Of a stretch of 64,000 bases of DNA, positions 37,301 to 43,350 are shown piece after piece; the first letter of the stretch is position 1, and every line of letters begins with the position of its first letter. Both the position numbers and the translations under genes were made by a program. This DNA is from Luidia sarsii (taxonomy: Eukaryota > Echinodermata > Asteroidea > Paxillosida > Luidiidae): the NCBI GenBank assembly GCA_949987565.1, contig OX465113.1, positions 2,565,372 through 2,629,371 on the forward strand, written 5' to 3'. The notes beneath the pieces are model-generated. The model was not told where the DNA came from. It was given only the letters and a program-made list of their open reading frames with translations, and searched no databases.

Positions 37301-39991
37301 AACCTTCTTTGACCGGAACTACAACATCAGTATGTACTAACCGCTAGACGAGCAGACCATTTCCTTTTGATATCAATATCCATATCTGCCATTGAGAAAG
37401 GTCCTGCTAGGATCCAAACGTCAAGCCCACTAAATTTTTAGATTTGCATTTTGGTAATTTTAGTCAGTAAGCAGTTTGCAACAGTTTTGTATATCACTTT
37501 AATATCCATATTAGGGAAACAAACATGATCGATGTGCTTTTGCATTGATAAGATTGTAATTCAATGAGGGTTTGCCCTGCTCAATTTTTTTTTTATTAGA
37601 AGTGTAATTTGCTTTGTCTCAAAATCAAATAGAGGCTGCTCAGATGGGATTTGAACCCACGACTCCCGCTTTCTGATACAAGTCTTATCCACTATCAAGC
37701 TGGTGGAAGTTGTGTGGTGGATTCAAATTTGAATGCAGGCGCTGTGGTTCAATGAATGACTCGTTTCGTGCACTCTAGCTTTGGTCATTGTATCCTGAAG
37801 ACAGTGAACGATGATAGTGGAAGTAAAAGACAATGGGGTTTCCCCAGTCTCAGGGGGATATAGGTTGCAAGCCAGCCAGCGTGCTCTGGCAGTCGTCGGG
37901 AGAAGGTGCCGCTACCACTGACACTCTGTCTTCCCACGTCTGTCTGTTACACAGGGAGGTTCATGTTCGCCACCCCTTTCACCAAGGGTGGCAAGGCCCA
38001 CGGAGATATCAAGGAGCAGTACAAGCGCAAGACCATCCTGACCACTTCCAAGGCCTTCCCTTACATCAAGACCAGGGTGTCGGTCATCCACAGACAGGAG
38101 GTGAGGCTCCTTGGGCATCGAACCAATCTTCCCTGCGATGATTCAGCCACAGAGATACACTTCCAAAGCAAAACAAGAAACCTTCCATCAGATTCAATCT
38201 ATATAGGAAGGGTTGCGGTGACACCATGTATAAGGTCTCTTAGAGAAGAGGTGTGGTTCTGAAAAGAACCTGAGTGATAACTTGACGTTTCAGCCAGTGA
38301 CCCAAAAGCAAAAATCACAAATTAGGAGGGCCTGATGTTTCCATCCTAGCATAACCTTTTCTCAAACGCAGATTCAATCATTCTGCCTTTGAGAAAGGTC
38401 CTGCAAGGATCGAAACGTCAGGCCCTCCTAATTGTTGCTATTTCCTTGTTCATGCAAAGATTGCGACTGTACTCAAGGTCCCTCTGTAGTTCCATCGGCA
38501 GTCAAAAAGTCCACCGATCCTCTTGTCTCTGGGGCTTGTCTTAGATCGAGCTGTCTCCGGTGGAGGTGGGGATTGAGGATCTGCAGAAGAAGACCAAGGA
38601 GCTGACAGTGGCCACCCATCAGGAACCGCCCGACGCCAAGATGCTGCAGATGGTGCTGCAAGGGTGCATCGGAACCACCGTCAACCAGGTGAAGGGTCTC
38701 TTCAGAGTATCCAGGATGCCTTCGCTGACAACATTATACAATCTCTTTTTTGAGTATGGGGATGACCTCTCAGAAGAGCTGACTCTAATCAGTGCCACAA
38801 TTATTCTTGAAAGAATATCACGTTGTCACTGTAAGCATTTTATGTGCTTGTGTCACTAGGGTTTGGCCTGCAAGGGGTCTTTCAGGTTGGGCTTATTCCT
38901 GGGAATCTAAACTTGTTTTAGGAACATAACTGTTGCTAGGGGCATTCAAGAGGTTTGTTTTAGTAAATTTTGTTATGTTTAAAGGCCTGTATCTCTGAAA
39001 GCACTTTTGTAGAAATTATACAATATGAATATACAAATATCAGGATATCTCCCGAATGCAAAATGCCATGGGGTTCAAACCTACACCGAATTAAAGCTTA
39101 TAATGTAACCAATTCAGTTATGTATATAACGTCTTTGTGAAACCATCTCCTGTGTTATGGAAGGACGGAGAAGAGCCCTCATTGTAACAGCGCTATTGGT
39201 TCCATGTTCTCTTTGCCATTCCCACTCTCTGTCCCAGGGTCCGATGGAGGTTGCCTTGGCCTTCCTGGGGGACAGCACGGATGGCAGACCAGTGGACAAG
39301 CACACCAACAAGCTACGGCTCTGCTTCAAGGAATTCTCCAAGAAGTGTGTTTGAATTTGCCAATTGCCAGCCAAGAATGCATTGTTAAAAAAAGAATTGT
39401 TTATTGATAAATGGATTCAGCACTTTCAAGACTATCAAAACCCTTTGATGCATTTTTTTTTTTTTAGTAAAACAATCAGTCAGTTCAACCATTGACTGCT
39501 GTATATCTCCAGGGATCACACCCCCACTTTCATTCAGATGCAAACAACCAATTGTTGTAAACCTGGCTACGGCAGCTCGGGGATCGCACAAAATCATTTG
39601 TGTCAAACAAACCAAGGAAATACTGACTGGGAACTTTTGAACAAATACAAAAAAAGGCTAAAAAAAAAAAATTGACTGGACAGGGAATTTAACCCGAGAC
39701 CTCTTGTTTTGCGTACCAGCACTCTTCCTGTCTGAGCTATCCTTTTTTTCCTTTTATTTACTAAGGTGTGGTGATGCCCTCCGCAAGAATAAGAACCTGA
39801 TCTGTATTGACCAGCGCGAGTACCAGAAGGAGCTGGAGCGTAACTACCATCGCTTCACTGACCGGCTGATGCCTCTGATTAGCAACCCAGGCAGGGTGGG
39901 CGGCACGGGCACGCTGCGTAAGAGTGGACGAAAGGAGCGCCGAAGCCGAGGGTCCATCACTAAGATCATCAAGACTAGTGAGACGCTGTGA
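556..39991 (+). CDS. DOCK7: DOCK-C family Rho-GEF (dedicator of cytokinesis 7-like), complete, 40 exons
   Basis: Atypical guanine exchange factor; DOCK6/7/8 proteins activate Rac/Cdc42 through DHR-2 and bind membrane lipid through DHR-1. Exons: 556-611, 1563-1659, 2156-2331, 2884-3076, 5732-5941, 6670-6755, 7085-7151, 7467-7691, 8087-8500, 8622-8715, 9323-9485, 9637-9754, 9897-10109, 10780-10881, 15488-15574, 16258-16474, 17068-17235, 20673-20965, 21545-21640, 21872-22012, 22506-22619, 23467-23777, 24435-24753, 25632-25814, 26428-26575, 27402-27501, 28139-28235, 28711-28845, 29710-29862, 31326-31484, 33706-33818, 34124-34304, 35165-35308, 35861-35992, 36508-36642, 37149-37329, 37955-38100, 38545-38688, 39238-39344, 39766-39991. 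All phases join, giving 2147 residues (human DOCK7 is about 2140). Start chosen at the first ATG, whose next residues lead into RAFAQKL as in vertebrate DOCK7. Vertebrate DOCK6, 7 and 8 arose by duplication, so an invertebrate gene may be co-orthologous to all three. Confidence 0.95.
1750..1990. mobile_element. Older copy of the 'GGCTTAGGCTCAGGC' foldback element
   Basis: GGGCTTTTACGAAGGCTTCG and CTTAGGCTTCAG at the left, GACGGAGACGAAGCCTGAGC and ATTCGTAAAGGACC at the right, as an imperfect inverted pair in DOCK intron 2. Confidence 0.5.
2359..2502. mobile_element. Foldback MITE, 'TCGTAACTTACGA' family, copy 1
   Basis: GATTTCACCAAACTCATCGT and AACTTACGACAAATTG at the left; at the right GAGTTACGATGCAT and TTGAAATCC form the inverted partner. 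Same element at 63713-63860. Confidence 0.7.
3112..3341. mobile_element. Foldback MITE, 'ATCAGGGGCC' family
   Basis: Inverted ends ATCAGGGGCCAGTTTCATGG / ATGAAATTGGCCCCTGAT. Starts 35 bases after the exon 4 donor. Related material at 13302-13495 (GGGACCAATTTCATAGAGC) and 36070-36320 (AGTTTCATAGAGCCGC). Confidence 0.75.
3961..4050 (+). other. Candidate optional 90-nt DOCK exon between exons 4 and 5
   Basis: The stretch is preceded by GGGACAG and followed by ACG|GTGAGA, is exactly 30 codons, and is open in phase 0, the phase of both neighbouring exons. It would insert 30 residues beginning [17 protein letters not shown] do not recognise the peptide in other DOCK proteins and the pyrimidine tract is weak, so it may be a chance open stretch. 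Confidence 0.3.
4214..4610. mobile_element. hAT-type MITE, copy 1, with 8-bp target duplication
   Basis: 397 bp with terminal inverted repeats CATAGAGCTCTATAAATAAA and its complement-like end (TTTATTGAGCTCTATG), flanked by GTTGCTGC at 4206-4213 and 4611-4618. An 8-bp duplication is the hAT signature. No transposase frame. Lies in DOCK intron 4. Confidence 0.9.
5206..5730 (+). repeat. Minisatellite, 5 x 105 bp, ending at the exon 5 acceptor
   Basis: Units begin AGTAGAACCCTGCATAAATG at 5206, 5311, 5416, 5521 and 5626, nearly identical. The last unit runs straight into the exon: its TATTTGGAC is followed by AG and then coding sequence, so the repeat supplies the 3' splice-site region (TTGGACTAATTG as possible branch site). 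Because 105 is a multiple of three, long spurious reading frames (about 190-200 codons) appear on both strands. Confidence 0.95.
5949..6480 (+). repeat. Minisatellite, about 12 units of roughly 42 bp, just after the exon 5 donor
   Basis: Units of the type GATGGGTACATGGAGGTGTG plus TGAAGGTGCTGCAAGGTACAG start at about 5970, 6013, 6055 and 6097, then continue with increasing divergence. With the 105-bp array upstream, the 210-nt exon 5 is bracketed by two unrelated minisatellites. Open frames across it on both strands are artefacts. Confidence 0.9.
7840..7990 (+). pseudogene. Decayed duplicate of the end of DOCK exon 5 and its flanking minisatellite
   Basis: In intron 8 the DNA from about 7843 reads CTGGACCTATTTCGTCTCTACCCC and so on, encoding [12 protein letters not shown] then a stop. 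This mirrors the end of exon 5 ([12 protein letters not shown]). The match continues past the exon into intron 5: both places have AGTAGTGGG, then ACAAACAGGTGCAG and a GGTGCA-type repeat. The donor GTGAGT is lost in this copy. It is a local duplication that carried exon, splice site and repeat together; it is not expected to be spliced. Confidence 0.65.
8087..9485 (+). other. DOCK7: DOCK exons 9-11: GC-rich Ser/Gly linker before DHR-1 (residues 371-594)
   Basis: Exon 9 (414 nt, the largest internal exon) begins with [17 protein letters not shown], the conserved family segment. It then runs through a low-complexity Ser/Gly/Ala region (about residues 425-480) that is much more GC-rich than neighbouring exons. 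Exon 10 contains [21 protein letters not shown] and exon 11 [18 protein letters not shown], both DOCK-C signatures. The low-complexity part is the least conserved part of the protein and probably disordered. Intron 9 starts with GC instead of GT. Confidence 0.9.
8501..8506 (+). other. Non-canonical GC donor of DOCK intron 9 (GCAAGT)
   Basis: Exon 9 ends in TTCTTCAAGCAG and the intron begins GCAAGT; exon 10 begins GAAGCGGACAAA after CTCTTCAG. Joining there gives [20 protein letters not shown], matching [20 protein letters not shown] of DOCK7. No nearby GT keeps frame. GC-AG introns are a small known class of animal U2 introns, and their donors otherwise match consensus, as here (CAG|GCAAGT). 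Confidence 0.85.
10245..10630. mobile_element. Dispersed repeat H, copy 1 (poly-T core, CGCTCACTCGCAGTCG)
   Basis: CCGGAAATGGCGTGATTTTT, poly-T/ATTTTTT core, TGTCAAACTGCTCATTT, CTTAAGGGCGTCTGCACC, GCGCTCACTCGCAGTCG, CAATTTATTGGCTTC-like and TCACTTACATCCCTG in order. Same order at 28905-29230 and, rearranged with an internal duplicate, at 20995-21310. Confidence 0.7.
10369..10470. repeat. (ATTTTTT)n 7-bp tandem repeat
   Basis: About 14 units of A plus six T in DOCK intron 13. It lies inside a larger dispersed repeat (10245-10630) whose other copies at 20995-21310 and 28905-29230 also carry poly-T at this place. Confidence 0.9.
11014..11250. mobile_element. Foldback MITE, 'GGCTTAGGCTCAGGC' family
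   Basis: Inverted ends CAAAACCCGGCTTAGGCTCA and GAAGCCTAAGCCGGGTTTTG around a spacer. Related fragments: 1750-1990 (GGCTTAGGCTTCAGT ... GACGAAGCCTGAGCC) and 28438-28495. In DOCK intron 14. Confidence 0.65.
12257..12475 (-). mobile_element. tRNA-derived SINE, copy 1
   Basis: tRNA-like part at about 12328-12401 (reverse strand: A box TAGCTCAGATGGAAGAGC, B box GGGTTCAACTCCC), then a tail ending GTTTGTTTGAC with T runs. The tRNA part resembles tRNA-Lys most, with an acceptor stem that can pair. A SINE, not a gene, because the same tail recurs in every copy. Confidence 0.85.
13302..13495. mobile_element. Degenerate copy of the 'TTTCATAGAGC' MITE in DOCK intron 14
   Basis: ACCAATTTCATAGAGCTGCT at the left, AGCTGGCAACCT and TTGAGGCG near the right, middle resembling 3112-3341 (CAACCAAACCTTCATGC, GCACTTGACTCGT). 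Confidence 0.5.
13578..13793. mobile_element. piggyBac-type MITE (TTAA), copy 1
   Basis: TTAA flanks on both sides, then AGGCCCAATACAACATTGG and at the other end CCAATGTTGTAAAGGGCC. Internal sequence with GGTCATGAAAGAATCCTCAT shared with the copies at 59806 and 63320. In DOCK intron 14. Confidence 0.8.
14510..14655. mobile_element. Foldback element family A (GACGTTTCGATCCTAGCAGG), short copy
   Basis: Near-perfect palindrome: TGAGTGGGCCTGACGTTTCG and ATCCTAGCAGGACC mirrored by GGTCCTGCTAGGATCG and AAACGTCAGGCCCACTCA with almost no loop. Part of the most abundant family in the window. Confidence 0.85.
15285..15430. mobile_element. Foldback element family A
   Basis: TAAGTGGGCCTGACGTTTTC arm and its mirror AAAACGTCAGGCCCACTAAA, with an inner GGCAGGGTCAGAGTCAGTCACTCTGCC-like hairpin. 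Lies about 60 bases before DOCK exon 15. Confidence 0.85.
15705..16012. mobile_element. Foldback element family A with 3' extension
   Basis: Outer arm AAAAACTGTTGCAAACTGCT and CACTGACTAAAATGACC, inner arms around AGCAGGACCTTTGC. The extension from 15870 (TTATTGACATTATCAGCTTG to CAACTACCGTAC) recurs at 25405-25540, so it belongs to the element. Confidence 0.8.
16058..16217. mobile_element. Tc1/mariner (pogo/Tigger)-like MITE just upstream of DOCK exon 16
   Basis: TA-flanked element beginning CAGTGGAACGTCGGTATAAC and ending GTTCGTTACATTGACTG, with the internal ATATACTGAACATTCGGCTATAATGAACA pattern typical of Tigger-like MITEs (long form given here only in part). Ends 41 bases before the exon 16 acceptor boundary. 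Confidence 0.65.
18780..18935. mobile_element. Foldback element family A
   Basis: Arms around CTTTCTCAAAGGCTCTTTGC, followed by the family 3' end GTATTGCAGGTCATTTTAGC and GAGCAGTTTGCAAAAG. Confidence 0.8.
20215..20425. mobile_element. Foldback element family A, abutting a SINE
   Basis: Left arm degenerate (GGGCCTGATGTTTCGATCC), right arm good, ending GAGCAGTTTGCAACAG. The tRNA-SINE at 20431-20575 begins within a few bases. A near-identical degenerate left arm is at 38290. Confidence 0.8.
20431..20575 (-). mobile_element. tRNA-derived SINE, copy 2, upstream of DOCK exon 18
   Basis: Reverse strand: GGACTGGATAGCTCAGATGG, GGTCTCGGGTTCAAGTCC. Ends about 100 bases before exon 18. Confidence 0.85.
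20995..21310. mobile_element. Dispersed repeat H, copy 2, internally duplicated
   Basis: ATGTCAAACAGGTATCTCAA through GAAGGGCGCCCCTGCCG occurs twice (about 21074 and 21190), then GCGCTCACTCGCAGTCAG. Directly after DOCK exon 18. Confidence 0.7.
22200..22425. mobile_element. Foldback element family B (GTGGTTCCGAAAAGAAC)
   Basis: Palindromic: CTCTTTTGTGAGTATGTGTG and GTTCCGAAAAGAAC mirrored by GTTCTTTTCGAAACCACACA and TACTCACAAAAGA around GAAGACGAACAGAGTATACTG. Other copies: 28255-28400, 29985-30110, 32755-33020, 38205-38300, 44135-44265, 55425-55500, 62085-62205. Confidence 0.8.
22853..23080. repeat. (TCAG/TCAA)n tetranucleotide repeat
   Basis: About 55 units in DOCK intron 21, passing from TCAA to TCAG and back to TCAA with scattered variants. 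The following bases (CATAACTTTATTTCCAACA) look like the end of an older dispersed element. Confidence 0.95.
23815..24160. mobile_element. Foldback element family A, long form with internal loop
   Basis: Arms separated by about 130 nt of unique sequence (AAGTGACAAGGACATACACA, GGGAGTGGGATGCAGATGTA). The same loop occurs in opposite orientation at 49722-49860 and partly at 27790-27875. It is therefore part of a longer parent element. Right side carries a second partial arm. Confidence 0.85.
25345..25605. mobile_element. Foldback element family A with extension, before DOCK exon 24
   Basis: Starts CCTTTGAGAAAAGTCCTGCT, contains the 15870-type extension, ends TAAGCAGTTTGCAACG about 40 bases from the exon 24 acceptor (25632). 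Confidence 0.8.
26583..27001. mobile_element. hAT-type MITE, copy 2, inserted at the exon 25 splice donor
   Basis: 419 bp, same family as 4214-4610 (shared AACGTGTGC...GACATGGACGCG, GGTATAGCC and inverted ends). Flanked by GGTGAGGC at 26575-26582 and 27002-27009. That duplicated target includes the last base of exon 25 and the donor GTGAGG, so two copies of the splice site now exist, one on each side of the element. Only the first gives an open frame. Confidence 0.9.
27032..27300 (+). repeat. Three diverged tandem units of about 97 bp after MITE copy 2
   Basis: Each unit has AGAGGTCATTCAT/CGTATGG, TCAGAGGTTAGAGGTCATT or similar, and GATGCCATTTTAAGATGTCT (first unit GATGCCATTCTGAAGAT). In DOCK intron 25. 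Confidence 0.75.
27401..27405 (+). other. Tandem NAGNAG acceptor of DOCK exon 26
   Basis: CCCCAGCAG precedes the exon. Use of the first AG starts the exon at 27402 (ADRYSN); use of the second starts it at 27405 (DRYSN). Both keep frame, so isoforms differing by one residue are likely. Confidence 0.5.
27745..28035. mobile_element. Foldback element family A, long form
   Basis: GTTAGAGGTCCTGACGTTTC arm, loop with GACACAGACAGTCAGGG and GACAAAAGGGAAGGGAG as in the 23815 copy, right arm GGTCCTGCTTGGATTGAAAC. In DOCK intron 26. Confidence 0.8.
28905..29230. mobile_element. Dispersed repeat H, copy 3
   Basis: TTCCGGATTTCATAAAATGG, poly-T, ATGTCAAACTGGTATCTCAA, CGCGTAAGCAACTCACTCG and CACTTACATC (twice). 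In DOCK intron 28. Confidence 0.7.
29365..29545. mobile_element. Foldback element family A
   Basis: TAGTAGGCCTGACGTTTCGA arm mirrored after a short hairpin, ending TAAGCAGTTTGCAAC. In DOCK intron 28. Confidence 0.85.
30540..31320. repeat. Long CT-rich microsatellite, (TC)n and (TCTG)n, leading into exon 30
   Basis: Nearly 800 nt of almost pure pyrimidine on the coding strand broken only by G in TCTG units. It ends directly at TGTGCAG, the acceptor of exon 30 (31326), and therefore is the polypyrimidine tract of that intron. The reverse strand would encode only Arg/Glu/Gln/Thr/Asp repeats, which I treat as spurious. Confidence 0.95.
32755..33020. mobile_element. Foldback element family B with a 50-bp internal duplication
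   Basis: ACACCATGCAAAATTCTCTT plus TTGTGAGTAGGCCTATA occurs twice in tandem (about 32785 and 32833), then the mirrored arm with ACAAACAGAGCACACTG. In DOCK intron 30. Confidence 0.75.
33481..33687 (+). mobile_element. tRNA-derived SINE, copy 3, touching the exon 31 acceptor region
   Basis: GGATAGCTCAGATGGAAGAG, GGGTTCAAGTCCCGGTCCAG, tail CCCAGTCAGATGTTTCCTCG to GTTTGAC at about 33687. Exon 31 begins at 33706, so the 3' splice signals of intron 30 lie at or inside the SINE end. Confidence 0.85.
34447..34550 (+). mobile_element. tRNA-derived SINE, copy 4
   Basis: GGCTGGATAGCTCAGATGGC, CTCGGGTTCAATCCTGGTCC. Preceded at 34398-34440 by an inverted SINE tail (AGGAAAAACTGACAGGGAAC). The acceptor stem GGCTGGA/TCCAGTC still pairs. 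Confidence 0.85.
34600..34710 (+). mobile_element. tRNA-derived SINE, copy 5, tandem to copy 4
   Basis: GGTTGGATAGCTCAGATGGC, CTCTGGTTCAAGTCCCGGTC. Same orientation as copy 4, about 150 bases on. Confidence 0.85.
36070..36320. mobile_element. Degenerate copy of the 'TTTCATAGAGC' MITE in DOCK intron 34
   Basis: Begins TAGTTTCATAGAGCCGCTCA and closes with TTAAGCAGCTCTCTAAAAA, with CAGTACAGCAAGCA-like middle shared with 3112-3341. Ends are eroded. Confidence 0.5.
36661..36971. mobile_element. Palindromic MITE rich in CCCCGGGG, 18 bases after DOCK exon 35
   Basis: Imperfect inverted ends CTTAACGCTCTTTTCGCACT / AGCGTGAAAGCCCCTTAAG enclose repeated ATCCCCGGGG and its variants. Occupies most of the start of intron 35. 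Confidence 0.65.
37385..37495. mobile_element. Foldback element family A, right half
   Basis: GAGAAAGGTCCTGCTAGGAT through CAGTAAGCAGTTTGCAACAG; left arm lost. In DOCK intron 36. Confidence 0.75.
38290..38435. mobile_element. Foldback element family A, degenerate left arm
   Basis: GTGACCCAAAAGCAAAAATC and GGGCCTGATGTTTCCATCC followed by a good right arm. Same sub-type as 20215-20425. In DOCK intron 37. Confidence 0.75.
39602..39743 (-). mobile_element. tRNA-derived SINE, copy 6, ending 22 bases before DOCK exon 40
   Basis: Tail GTCAAACAAACCAAGGAAAT, then reverse-strand tRNA part (GATAGCTCAGACAGGAAGAG, GGTCTCGGGTTAAATTCCC). The remaining TTTTTTCCTTTTATTTACTAAG forms the last splice acceptor (written here as two runs of T and C). 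Confidence 0.8.
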
Positions 39992-40440
39992 GTAGGAGGT
40001 GGAGGAAAAGGAAAATGAGACGGAGGAGGAGGACGACGACGACGACGAGGTCGAGGAGGAAGAGGGAAAGAAGAAAGAGGAGGAGTCTGAGGAGGAGGAG
40101 GGAACGGAAGGCTAAGGAGGAGCAGGAAAAAGAGACAGGAGGCGGAAGAGGAGGAGGGAAAGGAGGCAGAGGGGAGGCTGAGGAGAAGCAGGAAAAAGAG
40201 ACAGGGGGCGGAAGAGGAGGAGGAAGAGGGAAAGGAGGCAGAGGGGGGAGGCTGAGGAGGAGCAGGAAAAGTAGACAAAGGAGGATGATGAGGAGGAGGA
40301 GGAAGAGAAAAAGGAGGCAGAGGGAGAGGCTGATGAGGAACAGGAAAACGAGACAGGAGGAGGAGTAGGAGGAGGAAAGGAGAGAGGAGGAGGCTAAGCA
40401 GGAGCAGGAAAAGGAGAGGAAAAAGAGGAGGAAAAAATAG
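39992..40440 (+). repeat. Purine-only (GGA/GAA) tract at the start of the DOCK 3' UTR
   Basis: About 450 nt, starting right after the stop codon, consist almost wholly of A and G in GGAGGA, GAGGAA and GGAAAA mixtures, with many GG runs. The mRNA would carry it as a purine-rich segment. Proline/serine reading frames on the opposite strand are by-products. Confidence 0.9.
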
Positions 40441-41469
40441 GTGATAAAGATAGACAGGAAAACTGAGTTATTGTTCAGAGGAAATTTCTCAAAATAAAGG
40501 GTTCAGAATTCAGACCAATAGCTTTGAGAAAAAAGTGAAGAATGATAAGACATGGAAGGGGAAGGAGGAGGATAAGACGCAGTAGCTCTAAAAAGAAGAA
40601 GATTAAGAAGATTAAGGAAAGACTTTCAGACTTAGAAACATTGTTTGAAACTGCTCCACCCCTGACTTCTACCGGACTATTAAAATGTGTTTCGTAGTGG
40701 AAATGCCACAAAATGAGGATCCCGTGCAGAGCTCCGAGGTAGATGCTCAATTTTGAACAAGAAAACAATACTTCAACCTTGACACACTCAAAGGGAAACC
40801 CCACAAACTGTATTTTCACCTGTTTCAAAAAGTGCTCCTCACCTATCAATTCCATTCTTCCAGAACTGAAACCAATAGCTCCCCAGCTGTCTATGCACAT
40901 GTCACAAGCCCCTGTGCTATCCTGCTTTCAAAACCATGGATGATTGTTTGCCATCAAGGTGACCCTAGTCTCATTTACTTTCCTTCTCTTCTCCACTCGT
41001 TGGAATTTTTGAAATTGAAAATGGTTAAGTTGTTTATATTCATTGTGTAGTTTGTTGAACGTTTGTTTCTTTTGATGCGTTAAAACATTTTGTATGAGAT
41101 TTGAGAGGGAAGCAAAAGAATGATTGAAATATTGACTTTAAAAAAAAATCCTGTTCATATTTTTTATTCATTTCATTTTTCATTATTGTTTTAGTTGACA
41201 TTTGGTGCAATAGTTTGTGGGTAGCGTACTAGCAACTATCTGGTCCTGCAGTGTTTAGTCTGGAAGTGATGTCTTATCCCTCGACTTCAAACTGCCAAAT
41301 CGGTCTATGATAGTGCGAGCAAAGGAAATTTATTTAAGGGCAGGTACCTGCCTCTTTGCGCTACGCCCCACCAAACCCAGTCTGTGAGTGGGACACCATC
41401 ACACCATCACATGTGGTACACACTGGTGCCCTCAAATGCTTCCCTCTCAAAGATCATATCATGGTTCAG

Positions 41470-41640
41470 GAATCTTAAAGGTTAGAGGGCCTGAGATGTC
41501 GATCCTAGCAGGACCTTTCTCAAAGGCAGAGAAAGGTCCTGCTAGGATCGAAACGTCAGGCCCTCTAACGTGTGAGATTTATGTATTGCAGGTCATTTTT
41601 AGTCAGTGAGCAGTTTGCAACAGTTTTTGTATTAACTAAA
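41470..41640. mobile_element. Foldback element family A
   Basis: Clean copy: GGTTAGAGGGCCTGAGATGT arm, AGGCAGAGAAAGG centre, right arm to GCAACAGTTTTTGTATTAAC. In the DOCK 3' region. Confidence 0.85.
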
Positions 41641-42398
41641 GGTACAGAATTGATCACGCTGCTCAATGAGTCTTGAGTTTGAGGATATGGCTATTGCTAT
41701 GGCTTTTGCTGAGTGTATTTGTGTGCACAGCCCATTTTGTTCAGTGTTGAGAGATGTGCTGTTGCCCCTGCAACAACCATAGCCTTAGCCATAAATCCAA
41801 CTTCGTTGTTTGTTTGGGAGATTTCCCGTCTTATACTGCAACACCAGTTGATATGTTTTGCACCATGAAGCATGAAACTGTTGAATTCAATCGTTGATAT
41901 CAAATTGCTGTCACCGCTGCATGCTTTTCTTGTTGGTATCATCTTTTTTTTTCCTTAGGACCATTTTGTATCTATGAAAGAAATTATTTATTTTGTATTG
42001 CATTGTTTTGTTTTTTATAACTGCGTTGATCCTGTTTTTGCATTAACGTGTAGATTTCAAACAGGGAGACATATTAGTCACAGGGAGGTATGCTACAGAA
42101 TTAGTTTGGTGTCAACTAATCAGGTTCCGTGGGAATTTCTGCTTATCTAGCCTTAGATTCCAGCAGCCGTGCACAAGGCCTTTCTGTAAAACCTCTCATC
42201 AGGCTTTGCTAAAAAAAAAAACCATAAATATGTGACTAGTCCGTTTGGTAAGTATGAAGACCGTCGTAGTTCACCCCAACCGGGTGAAGACGCCATTTTT
42301 TCCCCCGATGTCATCTGATCATATTTTTTAATATTGTTAACCTTGCTCATTCATCTTGTATATTCATCATATTGATACGTGAGGATTTTAGAAATAAC

Positions 42399-42404
42399 AA
42401 TAAA
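42399..42404 (+). terminator. Candidate poly(A) signal of the DOCK gene (AATAAA)
   Basis: AATAAA about 2.4 kb after the stop codon, the more convincing of two candidates (the other is 40493-40498). No further coding exon is seen between the stop and this site. Confidence 0.35.
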
Positions 42405-42774
42405 GTACATCACGGCGAAAAGGTGATTGCTTTGAATCTATTTCACTTGTTTTAGAGCAGTGGTCCAGTTTTCTCTGACCATCGACGAAAGGAGACCATT
42501 ATGCTTGAAAGGTAATCTTTCCAGTTTTTTTATTCTATTGGATAATCCGAGTATAAATAGCAAATTATTAACTCCTTACAGTGGACTTGTGGTGTGCTTA
42601 AAATCATAATCCTAAGTAAACCAATTGGATTGTTTCTGTAAGGAGCATACATATAAATCTTTAGTTACCACAAAGTTTCTTTGCTTGTATGAAGCGAAGC
42701 GAAAGTAAAACAAAAACCTACACGACATGTCTTGTAAAAAAAACAAATCACTTGAAATTATTAAAGAATTTTGA

Positions 42775-42906
42775 AAAATGGCAAAGAAAACTCTGGATTG
42801 TCTGGGACTTGAACCCGAGACCTCTGATTGTTCATACCAGCGCTCTTAACATTTCAACTAGCCAGCCTTTAGAAGGCGGCCATCCCAGATAGTCAACTAG
42901 TCTTTC
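42775..42906 (-). mobile_element. tRNA-derived SINE, copy 7
   Basis: Reverse strand GGTCTCGGGTTCAAGTCCC B box and diverged A box, flank AAATGGCAAAGAAAACTC. Downstream of the DOCK gene. Confidence 0.75.
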
Positions 42907-43189
42907 TTTGATTCCTTTATTTGTTTATTTTACTTTATTTTAAACTTCTTAGTGTGAAACTGGGGCCTGATTCCATCTCCAAAAGAGGCAGATTTAGAAT
43001 CGTATTACTAATCGCTATTTATGACACCCACAAGTTCTCTTAGCTTATGTGCAACATGATGATCTAGGTGTCTTCTCTTGTCACCAATTGTCTACAGGTG
43101 TACACTACCAATACTTTCCTTTTGGGGTTTTCTTCTGGGGAAAACAAGCAATATTATGGACATTACGAAAACAAATTTCTCTCTGTGAC

Positions 43190-43350
43190 GTAACTCGTAC
43201 ATACATCTATGTCGTACGTTCATCTATGTCGTACGTACGACCTTTGAATGGTGTCCCCTGGGTACGTGGTTTAACTCGTACGTACTAAATGTATCTCATA
43301 CGTACGAGTTAATAAGTCGTACGTACGACGTAGACTGTACGTACGTGTTA
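43190..43350. repeat. Cluster of CGTACG/TACGTA palindromes
   Basis: Within 160 bp CGTACG-type words recur about nine times in both orientations (AACTCGTACGTACTAA, CATACGTACGAGTT, GTCGTACGTACGACG, GTACGTACGTG). The set can fold on itself. Could be the core of an unrecognised MITE. Confidence 0.7.

Larger units (their letters stand above)
31326..39991 (+). other. DOCK7: DOCK exons 30-40: catalytic DHR-2 domain and C-terminus, about residues 1593-2147
   Basis: The best conserved part of the gene. It includes [125 protein letters not shown] and [13 protein letters not shown]. The TTVNQGPMEVA segment spanning exons 38/39 contains Val2035. By comparison with DOCK structures, this is the probable nucleotide-sensor valine that pushes magnesium and GDP from the GTPase. 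After [12 protein letters not shown] the C-terminus ends in a basic/Ser-rich tail ([13 protein letters not shown]). Confidence 0.93.
39992..42420 (+). other. DOCK7: DOCK 3' UTR and downstream region
   Basis: The stop TGA is at 39989-39991. The UTR opens with a purine block (GGAGGA, GAAGAG type) to about 40440, followed by ordinary AT-rich DNA. AATAAA signals occur at 40493-40498 and 42399-42404; the second, in ACAATAAAGTACATC context, looks the better cleavage signal. A foldback MITE lies at 41470-41640. The exact end is not determined. Confidence 0.5.

Noticed and set aside
39844..40368. Pro/Ser-rich frame on the - strand and Arg-rich frame on the + strand
   Set aside because: Translation of the purine tract after the DOCK stop codon.
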